Shown here in pieces: positions 9,515 to 19,602 of a stretch of 64,000 nt of DNA. The position numbers were made by a program, and so were the translations under genes. Source of the DNA: Undaria pinnatifida (lineage: Eukaryota > Sar > Phaeophyceae > Laminariales > Alariaceae). The DNA lies in contig JABAKD010000007.1 in NCBI GenBank assembly GCA_012845835.1, positions 10,389,665 through 10,453,664 on the forward strand, written 5' to 3'. How positions within the stretch are numbered: the stretch's first letter is position 1; every line of letters starts with the position of its first letter. Under the pieces are notes generated by a model that saw nothing but the letters and a program-made list of their open reading frames with translations, did not search any database and was not told the origin of the DNA.

Positions 9515-10237
9515 GTGATAAGTGTGTGTGTATGTCGCGTTGCTCTCGGCTGCCTCTTGCCCCCCCCTCCCCCTCATCACCCCGGCTCCCAATCCTCGAA
9601 ATCGACGGGTCTCGAAGGGAACACCTCCTGGTGCAGAAAAGAAGATAGATCAGTAAAGCCGTAACGTGACTCATGTACGTACGTGCGTTACCCCTACCCC
9701 TCCTCCCTCCCCTCGACCCAATGATACCTGACGGGGTTCTTGTTACAATGATGGTGCGTGTCGAGGCTGGCGCTGTGATGAGAGCTGCAGGCAGAGGTGG
9801 CACCGAAGCGTGTGTGAAGATCGCCTGAGGTGAAAAATAAAAGGAGGAGATAGTTTGGAACGTGACGCTTACGTGGCCAAAGGGTGAAAACTAAATAAGG
9901 AAATAATTTTGTAGGAAGCAGAAAAAGGAGAAGAACACTAAGTACGACGCGAGGAGAAGCAAGGAAAGGCGAGGAGATCTACGTGAGCAGTAAGGAATGA
10001 TCGGGGCGGGGCACATTTTGCCCATTCTATTACTACTGGCAGGAGGTGCACTCTGCGCATTGTCTTGCTGGCCCACAGTCCGTCCTATCACAGCAACGCT
10101 TGTTGCAATACTCCCTGCAACGTTCCCTGACACTTATGGCGGTAAGCGAGCTGCAACTTGATTGGATAATACAATACGCACCGACGACAAGTAAAAACAT
10201 CGAGGTTTCCCGGACATACATGGTGTACGCATCCGCA
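9515..10237. other. Unassigned sequence
   Basis: C/T-rich patches lie near 9555-9720, followed by A/G-rich DNA. No family match or recognisable frame was seen. Confidence 0.4.
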
Positions 10238-10518
10238 GACGCCTGACTACGTGCAATAGAGGTACACCACTTGTTTTTTCTGTGTTTTTCTTCGATTTAG
10301 GAGCTTAAAAGACCTCTTCTTCTCTCAAAAACTGATTTGGGCAAAAATAATGAAACTGCTACAGGACCCGGTCGAAAAATCCCATGGAGCCTATATACAC
10401 ACAATACAACGAGAATCTTGCAAAAAATTGTCTGTTCCCGACGATTTTTGGGTTGAGGAGCCGCGTTGTTCAGAAAATATTTCAGAAGAAAACAGATACT
10501 TCTATCGTAGCACACGTC
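10238..10518 (+). mobile_element. TIR-1 MITE-like element
   Basis: Full length, from GACGCCTGACTACGTGCAAT to TTCTATCGTAGCACACGTC. Internal landmarks are ACTGATTTGGGCAAAAATAA, CGAAAAATCCCATGGAGCCT and CGACGATTTTTGGGTTGAGG. Confidence 0.8.
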
Positions 10519-10567
10519 TTTTTTGTGGGACTACAGGGTCCAAACTTTTTAATTTTCAATAATTCCT

Positions 10568-11222
10568 ACAGCGCACACATACATGGCTACCAGGTAGATG
10601 ATCTCCGGATACGGCTGTAAGCTCGCATGCACCGGCCGTTTCGGCTACTACGTGTACACCAAAGTTTCGTTTGAACCGAAAGAGACCCCGAAAGCCAACG
10701 AACGGTGTTTGAGACACACGAGCGCGCAGATTTTTTACAGCGCACACATGGCTACCAGGTAGAGGATCTCCGGATAAGACTGTAAGCTCGCCAGCACCGG
10801 CCTGTTCGGCTACTACGTGTACTCCAAAATTTCGTTTGAACCGAAAGAGACCCCGAAAGCCAACGAACGGTTTTTGAGACACGAGCGCGCAGACTTTTTA
10901 CAGCGCACACATAGCTACCAGGTAGATGATCTCCGGATACGATTGTCAACTCGCCTGCACCGGCCTGTTCGGCTACTACGTGTACACCAAAATTTCGTTT
11001 GAACCGAAAGAGACCCCGAAGGGCAACGGACGGTGTTGTTGGAGACACACGAACGCGCAGATTTTTTACAGCGCACACATGGCTACCAGGTAGATGATCT
11101 CCGGATACGACTGTAAGCTCGCCTGCACCGGCCTGTTCGGCTACTACGTGTACACCAAAATTTCGTTTGAACCGCAAGAGACCCCGAAGGGCAACGAAAG
11201 GTGTTCGAGACACACGAACGCG
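10568..11222. repeat. Four tandem units of about 167 bp
   Basis: The word CAGCGCACACATGGCTACCA recurs at about 10570, 10739, 10902 and 11070. Each unit continues GGTAGATGATCTCCGGATAC, a CCTGTTCGGCTACTACGTGT block, TTTCGTTTGAACCGAAAGAG and an ACACACGAGCGCGCAG end. Spacings of about 169, 163 and 168 change the reading frame between some units. Minus-strand frames run open over up to 153 codons with a repeated RGLFRFKRNFGVHVVAE peptide, but I regard this as a minisatellite unless transcripts show otherwise. Confidence 0.9.
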
Positions 11223-11574
11223 TAGATATTTTTGTTGAAAACATAACCTCCCAAACGTGCGAAGTGAGATTCGAAAGCGGTCGAAACGAGATTCGGACCG
11301 ACCGTCTGTGTGTTTCTTGATGTGTCCTTGAAGTGGGCGTCATGTATGTGCGTGTGGATGTGTTACCTATTAAAAGTAGTTCTACTCTAAATACCGACCA
11401 CACAGTGCATAAGATTTCTATGTATTCACGCCAGGCATCTGCAACTACTGCTGCTGCTGCTGTACATATATATATGAGATTTTTCGGGGAAAAGCATTCT
11501 ATTGTACCAGGTATAATAATGCCATCGCATAGCATATATTTTCTATAAGAAAACAAAATAATACTGTTGCTGAA
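11223..11574. other. Unassigned sequence
   Basis: Contains a short CTG run near 11447 and the word GTACCAGGTATAATA. No gene was recognised. Confidence 0.4.
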
Positions 11575-11800
11575 CACTGCAACAGCTGTGAGATCGGGGA
11601 TTTCGGCGAAAACTCATCCTTGCAAGCTGTGCGCGATACTCCGATCGCGCGTGTTACGGGGTATGTTTGTCCTCATGAAGGATAGAGGTCAGAGGGTCCC
11701 TTTAGTGCTAGCTGCAGTAGGAGCGTCAGGGCCAACAGGGGGATAAAAGAAGCCGTCCATCCTGTTCATCATTCTGCACCCGGGGTCATTCATGCTCCAA
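11575..11800 (+). repeat. Rep-5 element, partial
   Basis: Starts CAACAGCTGTGAGATCGGGG and continues ACTCATCCTTGCAAGCTGTG, CTCCGATCGCGCGTGTTACG and GTCCTCATGAAGGATAGAGG, then GGGCCAACAGGGGGATAA. Plus orientation of Rep-5 is defined as this reading. The right part is diverged. Confidence 0.7.
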
Positions 11801-12650
11801 ATTGACGTATTCGATCGGAAAACACAGTCAGTCTACAACAGCTAGCTGCTTGCAGCAGCGGTGCCGGCAAGCAAGCGCTATTCGTTGAGTGACGCCGCCG
11901 ACCAGGCATAATAAAAAAAAGCGAATGCGCGACCATGTTCAAATGGAATACGATTTACTGCTGCTTGCAGGCGCTCTGCATTGACTACGTGGTTGTCGCA
12001 TGATAAAAGGAAACGATCACGATCGGGCATCACGACAGAAATGTTTACTCCTGCCTCTACAAATATTGAGAGCCGTTGAAAGCGGCAGGTGGTGAGAAGC
12101 CAGCGTGGAGTAACACTGAAAGGAGATGTTTACGCGACAAGACAGAGGGAGTGCTTTTTCCGAGGTGGTAATCCCGGGTATATTTAATGGGATGGGCACT
12201 GCTGCAATCTCCGAACGAAGCTGACGGGTATGCTACATACTTACTGTACATACTACGTTGTTGTCACGTATCACATTGGAAATTGACCCACATGTCGCCA
12301 CAAAAATGTATTTTTTCTATTATTATTAACCCATGGCATGGCATGGCATGGCCACAACACACAAGGCAGCCTCCTCTAACTGGGAGAATACCCCAGTATA
12401 GCCTTTACGACACGTCTGGGTTATTAATTACGATAAAGTACGTACGAGTATGGAAATCGGGGAATTTGTGGTTAAAATTCCTATGAGTTTTGTTGTGGTT
12501 GAGCAAATTTTTGAACAAGTACCAACAACGCAGCTTGCAAAGAAAGGTGAGTATTGACCTGAAATTCGTCAAACTCACGGCTGACGTCCTTAATTTTTTT
12601 TTTATTAAAAAAACGAAAAACGTCGGACTTTTTCCGGACCATGATGAGAT
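11801..12650. other. Unassigned sequence
   Basis: Contains a GGCAT pentamer run at 12333-12350. No recognised family or gene. Confidence 0.4.
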
Positions 12651-12734
12651 TCGTTAGAGGGGTCACTTCTGCGGCCCGGTTTTGCAGTGGCCCTCGAGGT
12701 CACTCGCGCGAGTGACCCGCCCGTTCGTTTGCGG

Positions 12735-12943
12735 TCGTAGGCCAGTGATACACATTATGATTGGATATTTTCAGCCATTTATCCCCGGTGACGTCATCGT
12801 GACACCATGATGAGGCGGGCACTAGGGGGCACTTCGACCGGCATTGTTTCGTACGGGCTAGGGCTAGGGTTAGGGTTAGACTAGGGTTTTAGTTCAATGA
12901 TCTTTTTTCCAAAATGGCAGTGATGTCAGGCACCCTCGTAGGC
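12735..12943. mobile_element. Small insertion with 8-bp target duplication
   Basis: The inserted 193 bp (12743-12935) are flanked by TCGTAGGC on both sides (12735-12742 and 12936-12943). The neighbouring TIR-4 copies have this word once, as in GCGGTCGTAGGCTTTCG. The left end CAGTGATACAC resembles hAT-type termini, and 8-bp duplications are typical of that superfamily, but the right end does not clearly match. It carries a telomere-like tract at about 12855-12890. Confidence 0.75.
12855..12892 (+). repeat. Interstitial TTAGGG-like tract
   Basis: GGGCTAGGGCTAGGGTTAGG followed by GTTAGACTAGGGTTTTAG is a short degenerate telomere-type repeat. Confidence 0.8.
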
Positions 12944-13125
12944 TTTCGTGCTGTTTATTTTTTTTCTTCGAAGTGATTTCGCAATGGAATGGTTAGTTAG
13001 CTACGCTGCGCCACACACAAATCGCCCGAACGAAGCGTCTTCGTCAGAGTGAGGTACACTACAGCAGAGTGACTTCGTGCGACAGGCTCTAACTGGCTCT
13101 AACCGCCGGTATTGAAAGAGGGCAT

Positions 13126-14538
13126 TTTTTTTTTTTTTTCCTTCATTCTCAAATAACAATAATACTGGAATCAAACGTGGGCCAAGACCTACCTGTACTT
13201 CCCCGATTTCCATACTTTTTTCCAAGATGATGTTGAGACTAATCAGAATAAATTGCGGTATATAGGCGAGGTGGGCAGGCGAGGTGGGTAGCGTCGTCCT
13301 CTGTTCACCCGGGTAGCAGCCAGGGGAGTCACAGGCCTCTATGTACCCCCTGTCTCTATGTACCCCCTCGCCTAGAATTAATCTAGAAGGGATGCGCGAA
13401 TGAGTGGTGTATTTGGGACAGGTTGGAAAGCTGAGTGTATCGACCTTTTTCTTTGTTGGAAGAACGCACAGCTCGCGCGCCGTGCTCTGTTAGTTTTTTT
13501 TTTTTCTTAAGACGTGCAAGAAGAACAAAATAACCGGGAGCCTGTGTAATGAGCGCACACGAGAAAGAACAAAATAAAGCGTATACTCGTATATATGGCG
13601 GAATAATCGCGCAGGAACACACACGTACGTGAAGTATGCAATATATAGACTATATACAGAAGCTTCGACAAAATATTCGATGTCACAGCTGGAGTGTATT
13701 TTAATCTTAATAATGTATACAGAAGAGATAAATGAGAGTCCACGCGCGCACGATTTTTAGCCTCGGAAAAAAACACGGAAGGAGGGTGCATTACAGGCCC
13801 TACTACTACTGTATGTAGTACATGATACCTACATCGATATATTTTCTACCAGGTATTTTTTCGTAGGGCGCAAAGTTCATATTGCCCCATCTCGGGTGTT
13901 CTCCCCGTGGGAATGTTTCACAAGGAAGCCATGCCCGCTGGAACTGATGATGTGCGCGGCAGGAAACACATGATAAATGAAAGGAGGAGCCAATACGCGT
14001 GGGAACACAGGCTCAAATACTTCAAAAAGTAGTCCGCCCCGCAACTACAAGATATCGCCGAGCAAGAAAAGGAGGCAGCAGTAAGTAAGTAGGAACCCGC
14101 GCAAGGGAAAGGTTAAAAAAGAAGAACCAGCCAGCCAGCTCGCACGAGCAAATACGAAAGGGACGCAGAAGAAGAAGAGAAGACCAGCAGGAGAAGCAGG
14201 TAGCCCCCCCGAAAATGATGGAATATGACGACTCTGCAGTCCATTCGTACCCAGCTAGTTTGTTCGTAGCCGCGAGCTACCCTGAGCGAACTAAGTATCC
14301 TATGATGTGGGGGGATACAACGTGCGGGGAGACTAGGTGTGATTACCTCTCACCGGTGTAGTGTCCATATTCAAGTTGTAACTATAGCTTCCCACCGTAA
14401 GTAAGGGCTGGGGAACTCGCCGAGATTGTTGCAAGGAACTATGCTGTAGGACTGCATGTCGGCCAGTACGACAACCCGTAGTAGAAGAGTACATCCGCCC
14501 GTACCATGGGCATTGCGGCGTAATAGCCAGGCGACCGC
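13126..14538. other. Unassigned sequence with purine-rich repeat words
   Basis: Near 13540-13780 are words such as AATCGCGCAGGAACACACAC and TTTTTAGCCTCGG that recur, diverged, at 17440-17560 and 20500-20590. Otherwise no family or gene was recognised. Confidence 0.4.
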
Positions 14539-14630
14539 TAGCCCCACCTCGACGCCTCCTTATTCCTCCTTGCTCCTCCTTACTAGCCCCACCTCGACGC
14601 CTCCTTATTCCTCCTTGCTCCTCCTTACTC
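14539..14630. repeat. 45-bp tandem duplication
   Basis: TAGCCCCACCTCGACGCCTC, then CTTATTCCTCCTTGCTCCTC, is repeated twice with a 45-bp period. The minus-strand frame reads a Glu/Arg/Gly-rich duplication. Confidence 0.9.
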
Positions 14631-14777
14631 CTCCTTCTCTTCTTGGCTTTACTTGCTACTTCTTTCCTTTTTGGGTTTTCACCTCTTTTGGCCGTGTAAG
14701 CGCCCCTCCCCAACCCATCTTATCTTTTTCTTCTGCATTAAAACAAAGGATCTTCACGGACACGTCCATGCGAACCG

Positions 14778-15084
14778 GGCTACCGTGAGGGGCAGTGACC
14801 CTTCTTATAAATGGGTCCTTTTGCTTTACAGTGGCTCGGAATCACTCGCGGGAGTGACCCCCCCCCCACCCCCCCTCCCTGTTCCTTCAAGATCTTGCGC
14901 TCTCGCGCTGTTTTAATAACGCGACATGAATCGGCAGCGGAACGATCAGCTACGCGCGCAAAGCCATTTTTTTTTGCCTGAACAAAAGCATTTGTGTCCG
15001 TGAACTAGTAGTAAGTGGTGCGAGTGGTCAAACTCCGCCACTGAAAATGGGGGTATATCGTAATATCCCCTTTACCGTATCGCC
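14778..15084 (+). mobile_element. TIR-4 MITE-like element
   Basis: Order kept: GGGCTACCGTGAGGGG, AATCACTCGCGGGAGTGACC, CTCTCGCGCTGTTTTAATAA, AATCGGCAGCGGAACGATCA, a GTGCGAGTGGTCAAACTCCG block, then TGGGGGTATATCGTAATATC and TACCGTATCGCC at the end. Confidence 0.75.
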
Positions 15085-15732
15085 TTTTCTTGGTCGTTGC
15101 CATCTCTTCATTCAGCTCGTATCACGGAGTCAGAGCCTCGATTCGCATCATTATAGAACAACATCTGTCTGTCTAGAGAAATAATCAAGGTGGGTACGGA
15201 TGGTAGAAGGAGTGCGCTTCAAGGAAACAAAAACAAAAGCCAAGAGTTCACGCCCACGAACACAGACGTGCACGTGCACTTCGAAGTGTAAGAATAGACC
15301 GTGCGCTAGGCGAAAAAAAAATACGGCGAGGCAGGAATCAGCAATCAACAGTGGAATGATGTATGCTTGCCACATTAAAGACGCAGAAAAGAGTATCGAC
15401 GCTCAAAACCAGAGAGGGGGGTGTTGAGATCGCCAGGAAGCGACAAATAAGGGAGGATCAACAAGCATCGACCCTCACACAAAAACAAGAAGAGATTGTT
15501 CTTGCGCGAAACTAAGACGGGGGCGCCCCACAAATAAATTGAACGCGTCAGACAAGCAATCAATACACCGCTTAGTCAGCGCTCCGAGGCACATACAACA
15601 ATGGTGGGGTACTAGTGTGTACGACCACCCGGTTTAAGACGCTTTCCGAGATAAGACCACGGGTGTAGATGGCCTTGGTCATCAAAACAAGCTCGAGTCT
15701 GTAGTTTGTTTTATCGGATCGTTTTTGCAGTG
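15085..15732. other. Unassigned sequence
   Basis: Low-identity purine-rich DNA with short overlapping frames. No gene was recognised. Confidence 0.4.
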
Positions 15733-16330
15733 GAGTCATCCCCCGTTAAGAGTTGCCCTTATTCGGCCAAAGGTTTCTGACTCCGATGTGACCGATGTGA
15801 CCGATGTGACCGATGTGACCGATGTGACCGGTGTGACGGATATGACCGATGTGACTCATGTGACCGATTTGACCGATGTGACCGACGTGACCGACGTGAC
15901 CGATCTGACGGATGTGGCGGATGTGACAGATGTGACCGATGTGACCGATGTGACCGATGTGACCGATGTGATCGATGTGCCCGATGTGCCCGATATATCC
16001 GATGTCACCGATGTCACCGATGTCACCGATGTGAACGCTGTGCCCGATGTGACCGATGTGAACGCTGTGACTGATGTGACGGATGTGACCGATGTGACCG
16101 ATGTGACCGGTGTGACCTCCTGAGGTAATCAAGTGTGGAACTATCGGTTTATATGATAACTTTGCGAGCATGTTTGTCTTAGGACTGGCCCATAGAAACG
16201 TTGGCCGGGTTGCGCGAACGAATGCCTTCGAAGTTATATAGATCTGGGGGTGAGATATCGAGTTCCTCGTGTTGGGAGCTCAGAAAATTCTTAGAACATG
16301 CCGCACCCCCACCGCGGGATGAATCTGCGG
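15733..16330 (+). mobile_element. TIR-3 element carrying a 9-bp minisatellite
   Basis: Starts GAGTCATCCCCCGTTAAGAG and a CGGCCAAAGGTTTCTGA block, then enters the array. After the array the family continues: GTTGGCCGGGTTGCGCGAAC, GAATGCCTTCGAAGTTATAT, GAGATATCGAGTTCCTCGTG, TTCTTAGAACATGCCGCACC and the end CCCACCGCGGGATGAATC. The element is about twice the family length because of the array. Confidence 0.8.
15782..16121 (+). repeat. GATGTGACC minisatellite, about 38 units
   Basis: Nine-base units with point variants (GATGTGACC, GATCTGACG, GATGTCACC, GCTGTGCCC and others). Variants are themselves clustered, for example the GTCACC units near 16000-16030, which suggests local amplification. The plus frame reads as DVT repeats and the minus frame as GHI repeats, which I treat as artefacts. 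Confidence 0.95.
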
Positions 16331-16363
16331 GTATCGTAAGGTATCTTAAGGTAACCACATCTG

Positions 16364-16621
16364 TGAGTCTTACTACAGTAGCCCCCGCCAACTTTTCTTT
16401 AACGAAATCGCCGGCTTAAGAACCAGCTCCCGGCCGTACCTCCTGCAGTACAGTGCCCCTTGCCACCCCGACGTCATCGTTCGATGTAGTCCTTTGCCAA
16501 CACGAAAATGCATGGGGACTTTTGTTTTTTAACAGAATCTTTCCTCGTATTGATCCAGCCATGAAACGTTCATTAAAGAAAATCGCTGGTTTTTTGGGGG
16601 GGGGTATCGTAGAATCAGTCC
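16364..16621 (+). mobile_element. TIR-2 MITE-like element
   Basis: Opens TTACTACAGTAGCCCCCGCC, closes GGGGTATCGTAGAATCAGTC, and keeps CTTTTCTTTAACGAAATCGC, CCGACGTCATCGTTCGATGT and CCATGAAACGTTCATTAAAG. Confidence 0.85.
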
Positions 16622-16739
16622 TGGATATGATAGTTGAGATGCGACAACGTAGATTGGCTTGTCACGAGGTGGTCTTAAGAGGGGCTATACACCTCTGTAC
16701 ACCGAAACGGAAAGCCGCCATAGTAGGAAAACAAAATCA

Positions 16740-17770
16740 AGCGAGCCAGGAATGAGCATAGGCATGGCAAGCAAGAATCAGAGTGCACATACAGCGACAG
16801 AAAGAGAACGTCAGCGCGCAACGCAAGGAAGGGGGTGGTTGAAGGTGCTCGGAAACGCTTAACGCATGTACAACTGGAAACCCGGGTTTGGGGACAAATT
16901 ACTTCAACTTGGTATACAGACAGGGGTTTTGGGGCTCGAAAGAGGTAATCAGAACCAGCGCGCGGGAGCTACATAGAACACACATATTGTTCTCGAGCGC
17001 AAAACAATGAGGCAAGCCGCTATGAGCGCGCTTCATGAAAGGACGACAAAACCAAGAGCCATCTTGCTGGGGCAAACACGCATAAAGGGATAGCGCGCAA
17101 GCTAGGAAAACAAACGCCGCTACCCAGGAATCCGCATATGAAACGAAAAACAAGAATATGCGCACAGACAGAAAAACGAAAGAAAAAAACACTCAGCGCC
17201 CACAGCAGACAAAGGAACAGGAGAGTGTACTATTGTGAGCGCGTGTCAGAAAGGAGACAACAAATTGCACCCACGGGCAAAGACAATATAGGCATCAATG
17301 GTACATGCGTTAGGAAGAAACCACAGTGCGAGCCGGCAACCAGCCACCTGAATGAATGGGGGTGCAGGGAGATGCTCAAGTAGGAGTAGTCAGCAAGCAA
17401 ACTAGTAGCAAGGGAACCGATATCGAGCTCGGCAATAGTGAAAGCACAAAAATAAATCAAGAATTATCGCGCAGGGAAAACACACACGTATACGCACAGA
17501 TGCAGGAAAAAGCGATTCGCGCGCGTTTTTTTAGCCTCGGAGAAAACAGAAGAAGAAGGACGAAAAAAGCAATGAGCGCGTCCGAATCAAACAAGGGAAA
17601 GGAAGAGCCAGCGTGCGGTGACACAGACCGAAGCAATTATAATCAAAAAGCATTGGATAGAAGCGAAGGCAGTAGAGAGCGCTCCAGGGCATGTCTAGAT
17701 AGAAGGAAATCCTGTGAAGGGTGGAGGAACACCTGTGGACAAGTGGTACGCTAGAGGTAGCCCGTAACGG
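16740..17770. repeat. Degenerate purine-rich repeat region
   Basis: A/G-rich DNA with recurring words such as TCAGCGCGCAACGCAAGG, TATCGCGCAGGGAAAACACA and AGCAATGAGCGCGTCC that recur near 20390-20590 and 21280-21700. A 132-codon plus frame (17356-17754) is Arg/Ser/Glu-rich and has no recognised domain. I do not call it a gene. Confidence 0.45.
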
Positions 17771-18041
17771 CTAGTTTTTGTTTTTCTTAAGTACGGGGCT
17801 CAACAAAAAAATCGCCGGGAAAACATTTTTGTTTTTTGCAAGATATGTTTTTTTTGTAATACCGAGGCCATTGTGAATTCATAAATCGGGTTGTAGAATA
17901 GAAACGACTCGCTTGTTTTTTTTTTGCGGACAGGAGCACCGAAGAATAACTAGTCAGTTCGCAGGACCAAGCACGGAGCCTCTCGGAAGTAAGCGGGGCA
18001 GGACACAAACGGAAGCGTGAGGGCCAGAGGGCGCAGGATCA

Positions 18042-18101
18042 CAGAAGAAGAAGAAGAAGAAGAAGAAGAAGAAGAAGAAGAAGAAGAAGAAGAAGGAGAA
18101 G
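18042..18101 (+). repeat. (GAA)n microsatellite
   Basis: About 18-20 nearly perfect AGA/GAA units ending in GAAGGAGAAG. Confidence 0.95.
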
Positions 18102-18261
18102 TAGGGATGGTCCGTGTGGGCTAGAAAGTATTCACAGCTAGCCCTAACCAAGATCGGTGAAAACCTCTTTCGAAAGAAAGCGCGTAAAGACGGACTCAGA
18201 AGCCACAAGCGCTATACGACAGAGAGGTAGCTCTTGGTGGCGATACCTCCTACGTTAGAGG

Positions 18262-18280
18262 GGGGGGGGCTATCGTAGAA
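18262..18280 (+). mobile_element. TIR-2 terminal fragment
   Basis: GGGGGGGGCTATCGTAGAA is the right end of TIR-2 and directly abuts the left end of the next TIR-1 copy. Confidence 0.55.
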
Positions 18281-18527
18281 GACGTGTGCTACGATAGAGG
18301 TGCACCACGTTTTTTCTGAGGTCTCCTCAACTTGGGAGCTTAAGACCTCTCCCGAGAACAGATTTGGAAAAAATCAAAACTGCTGCCGGATGAAGAATCG
18401 CATGGCCTAGGTACACAACAAGCATCATGCAAAAAAATGTCGTTTTTTTCGCGAAGATTTTGGGTTAAGGAGCCCCGCCATTCAGAAAAAATTCCAGACG
18501 AAAAGTTCTACCTCTATCGTAGCACCC
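18281..18527 (+). mobile_element. TIR-1 MITE-like element (best plus copy)
   Basis: Starts GACGTGTGCTACGATAGAGG and ends CTACCTCTATCGTAGCACC. Landmarks are GGGAGCTTAAGACCTCTCCC, ACTGCTGCCGGATGAAGAAT, GCATGGCCTAGGTACACAAC and TTTTGGGTTAAGGAGCCCCG. Confidence 0.9.
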
Positions 18528-18529
18528 CT

Positions 18530-18776
18530 TTCTTTCTTCCGGGGTTCTACCGCTCGCACGTGTGAAACACTGTACGTTCCTTGCTGACAAAAGCGCGTTC
18601 GACGATTTAGGTTGGCGCAGCGCGTGGCAACCCATCCCGCTGAGGATCTATATAAAAAAATTAACACGGCCCGAAAGCCCAAGACCGGAAGGAACCCGTG
18701 GGTCACTCGCGCGAGTGAACTCGAACCACTGCCAAACAATGCCCCAAAAAGGGACCCTTATGGTACCGCAGCTCTG
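18530..18776 (-). mobile_element. TIR-4 element
   Basis: Reverse order: TTGCTGACAAAAGCGCGTTC, TTGGCGCAGCGCGTGGC, GGGTCACTCGCGCGAGTGAA and the end CCCTTATGGTACCGCAGC. The left end is truncated near the TIR-1 copy. Confidence 0.7.
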
Positions 18777-18881
18777 CCTGGTTGGTGAAACCCGACGTGC
18801 TCCGTGCTGGCATAGTAGGGATGCGAAGGGTTTATGATCATACGGCTACGGCCATGCAAAAACTGAGTACCCCCCCCCCTC
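18775..18881 (+). repeat. Two-copy dispersed repeat (copy 1)
   Basis: CTCTGCCTGGTTGGTGAAAC, CCGACGTGCTCCGTGCTGGC and CTACGGCCATGCAAAAACTG are closely matched at 50394-50495. Confidence 0.7.
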
Positions 18882-19069
18882 TAGCGTAGATTTGACCTAG
18901 ACTATCCGTTTTTGTTGTGATGGGGTTTTTAGGCCTAAACTCGTTGGAATGTTCTTGCTTCGCACTATCCTTTGCATATGTTTCCTAGGTCACAAGTGGG
19001 GTGGTAGGTCTCTGCTTTTTCGATTTACTCAAGAACGGGGGTATGGTAGGGGGGGGGTTACTGTTCCTT

Positions 19070-19585
19070 CTTGTTTTTTTAAACGACTCGGGGTCACTCG
19101 TGAGAGTGCCCCTTTGCCTTCGTAACGTTTGGTGCTGTTCTACACCCTTTTCCTTTCGCAACACGACTCTGCAACACAACGGTAAGCTACGCTGCGCCAG
19201 AGTAGTTTTTGTCCGCGAAGTACGAAGTCACTCGCGCGACTAGCTTAAAGACGCGTGCTACGATGATAGAGGTATTAAGGTATACCTTTTTCTGGCGAAA
19301 ACGGTTTCTGAATGACGGGCCCCCTTAACACAAAAAACTATCTAATACTATAGGACACTTACTTGCATGATTTTCGTCGTGTACCGAGGCCATAGGATCT
19401 GTTCGTCTGGTGGCGCACCAGCAGCAGTTTCATTTTCCTCCGAATCAGGTTTTGGGAGAACGTCTTAAGCTCCCAAATTGGGGAAGTTACAGACACAAAA
19501 CAAACACGTGGTGCAGCTTCACCGTGGCACGCGTCCAAACGAGGTACTGACCGTGGGGGTACCCCTGCTAACGTGGCCTTGGAAT
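19070..19585 (+). mobile_element. TIR-4 element interrupted by TIR-1
   Basis: The left part has GGGGTCACTCGTGAGAGTGC, GGTAAGCTACGCTGCGCCAG and AGTCACTCGCGCGACTAG. After the TIR-1 copy the tail resumes as GTACTGACCGTGGGGGTACC and CCTGCTAACGTGGCC. The tail is what is expected to the right of the second palindrome. Confidence 0.7.
19249..19536 (-). mobile_element. TIR-1 MITE-like element inside TIR-4
   Basis: Starts AGACGCGTGCTACGATGATA and ends CACCGTGGCACGCGTC. GGGAGAACGTCTTAAGCTCC and GTACCGAGGCCATAGGATCT are kept. Confidence 0.85.
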
Positions 19586-19602
19586 TAGTATCTGATCTTG
19601 GG

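Larger units (their letters stand above)
12651..13125 (+). mobile_element. TIR-4 element interrupted at 12743-12935
   Basis: The left half has the perfect palindrome GTCACTCGCGCGAGTGAC (12699-12716) and TTTGCGGTCGTAGGC. After the insertion the element resumes with GGCTTTCGTGCTGTTT, CAATGGAATGGTTAGTTAGC and TACGCTGCGCCACAC. A diverged second palindrome and end reach about 13120. Confidence 0.75.

Noticed and set aside
12855-12892. Chromosome end or fusion point
   Set aside because: The TTAGGG-like run is short, degenerate and lies inside an insertion with an 8-bp target duplication, so a telomere or fusion scar is less likely.
15725-16123. DVT-repeat protein
   Set aside because: It is the translation of a 9-bp minisatellite inside a TIR-3 element.
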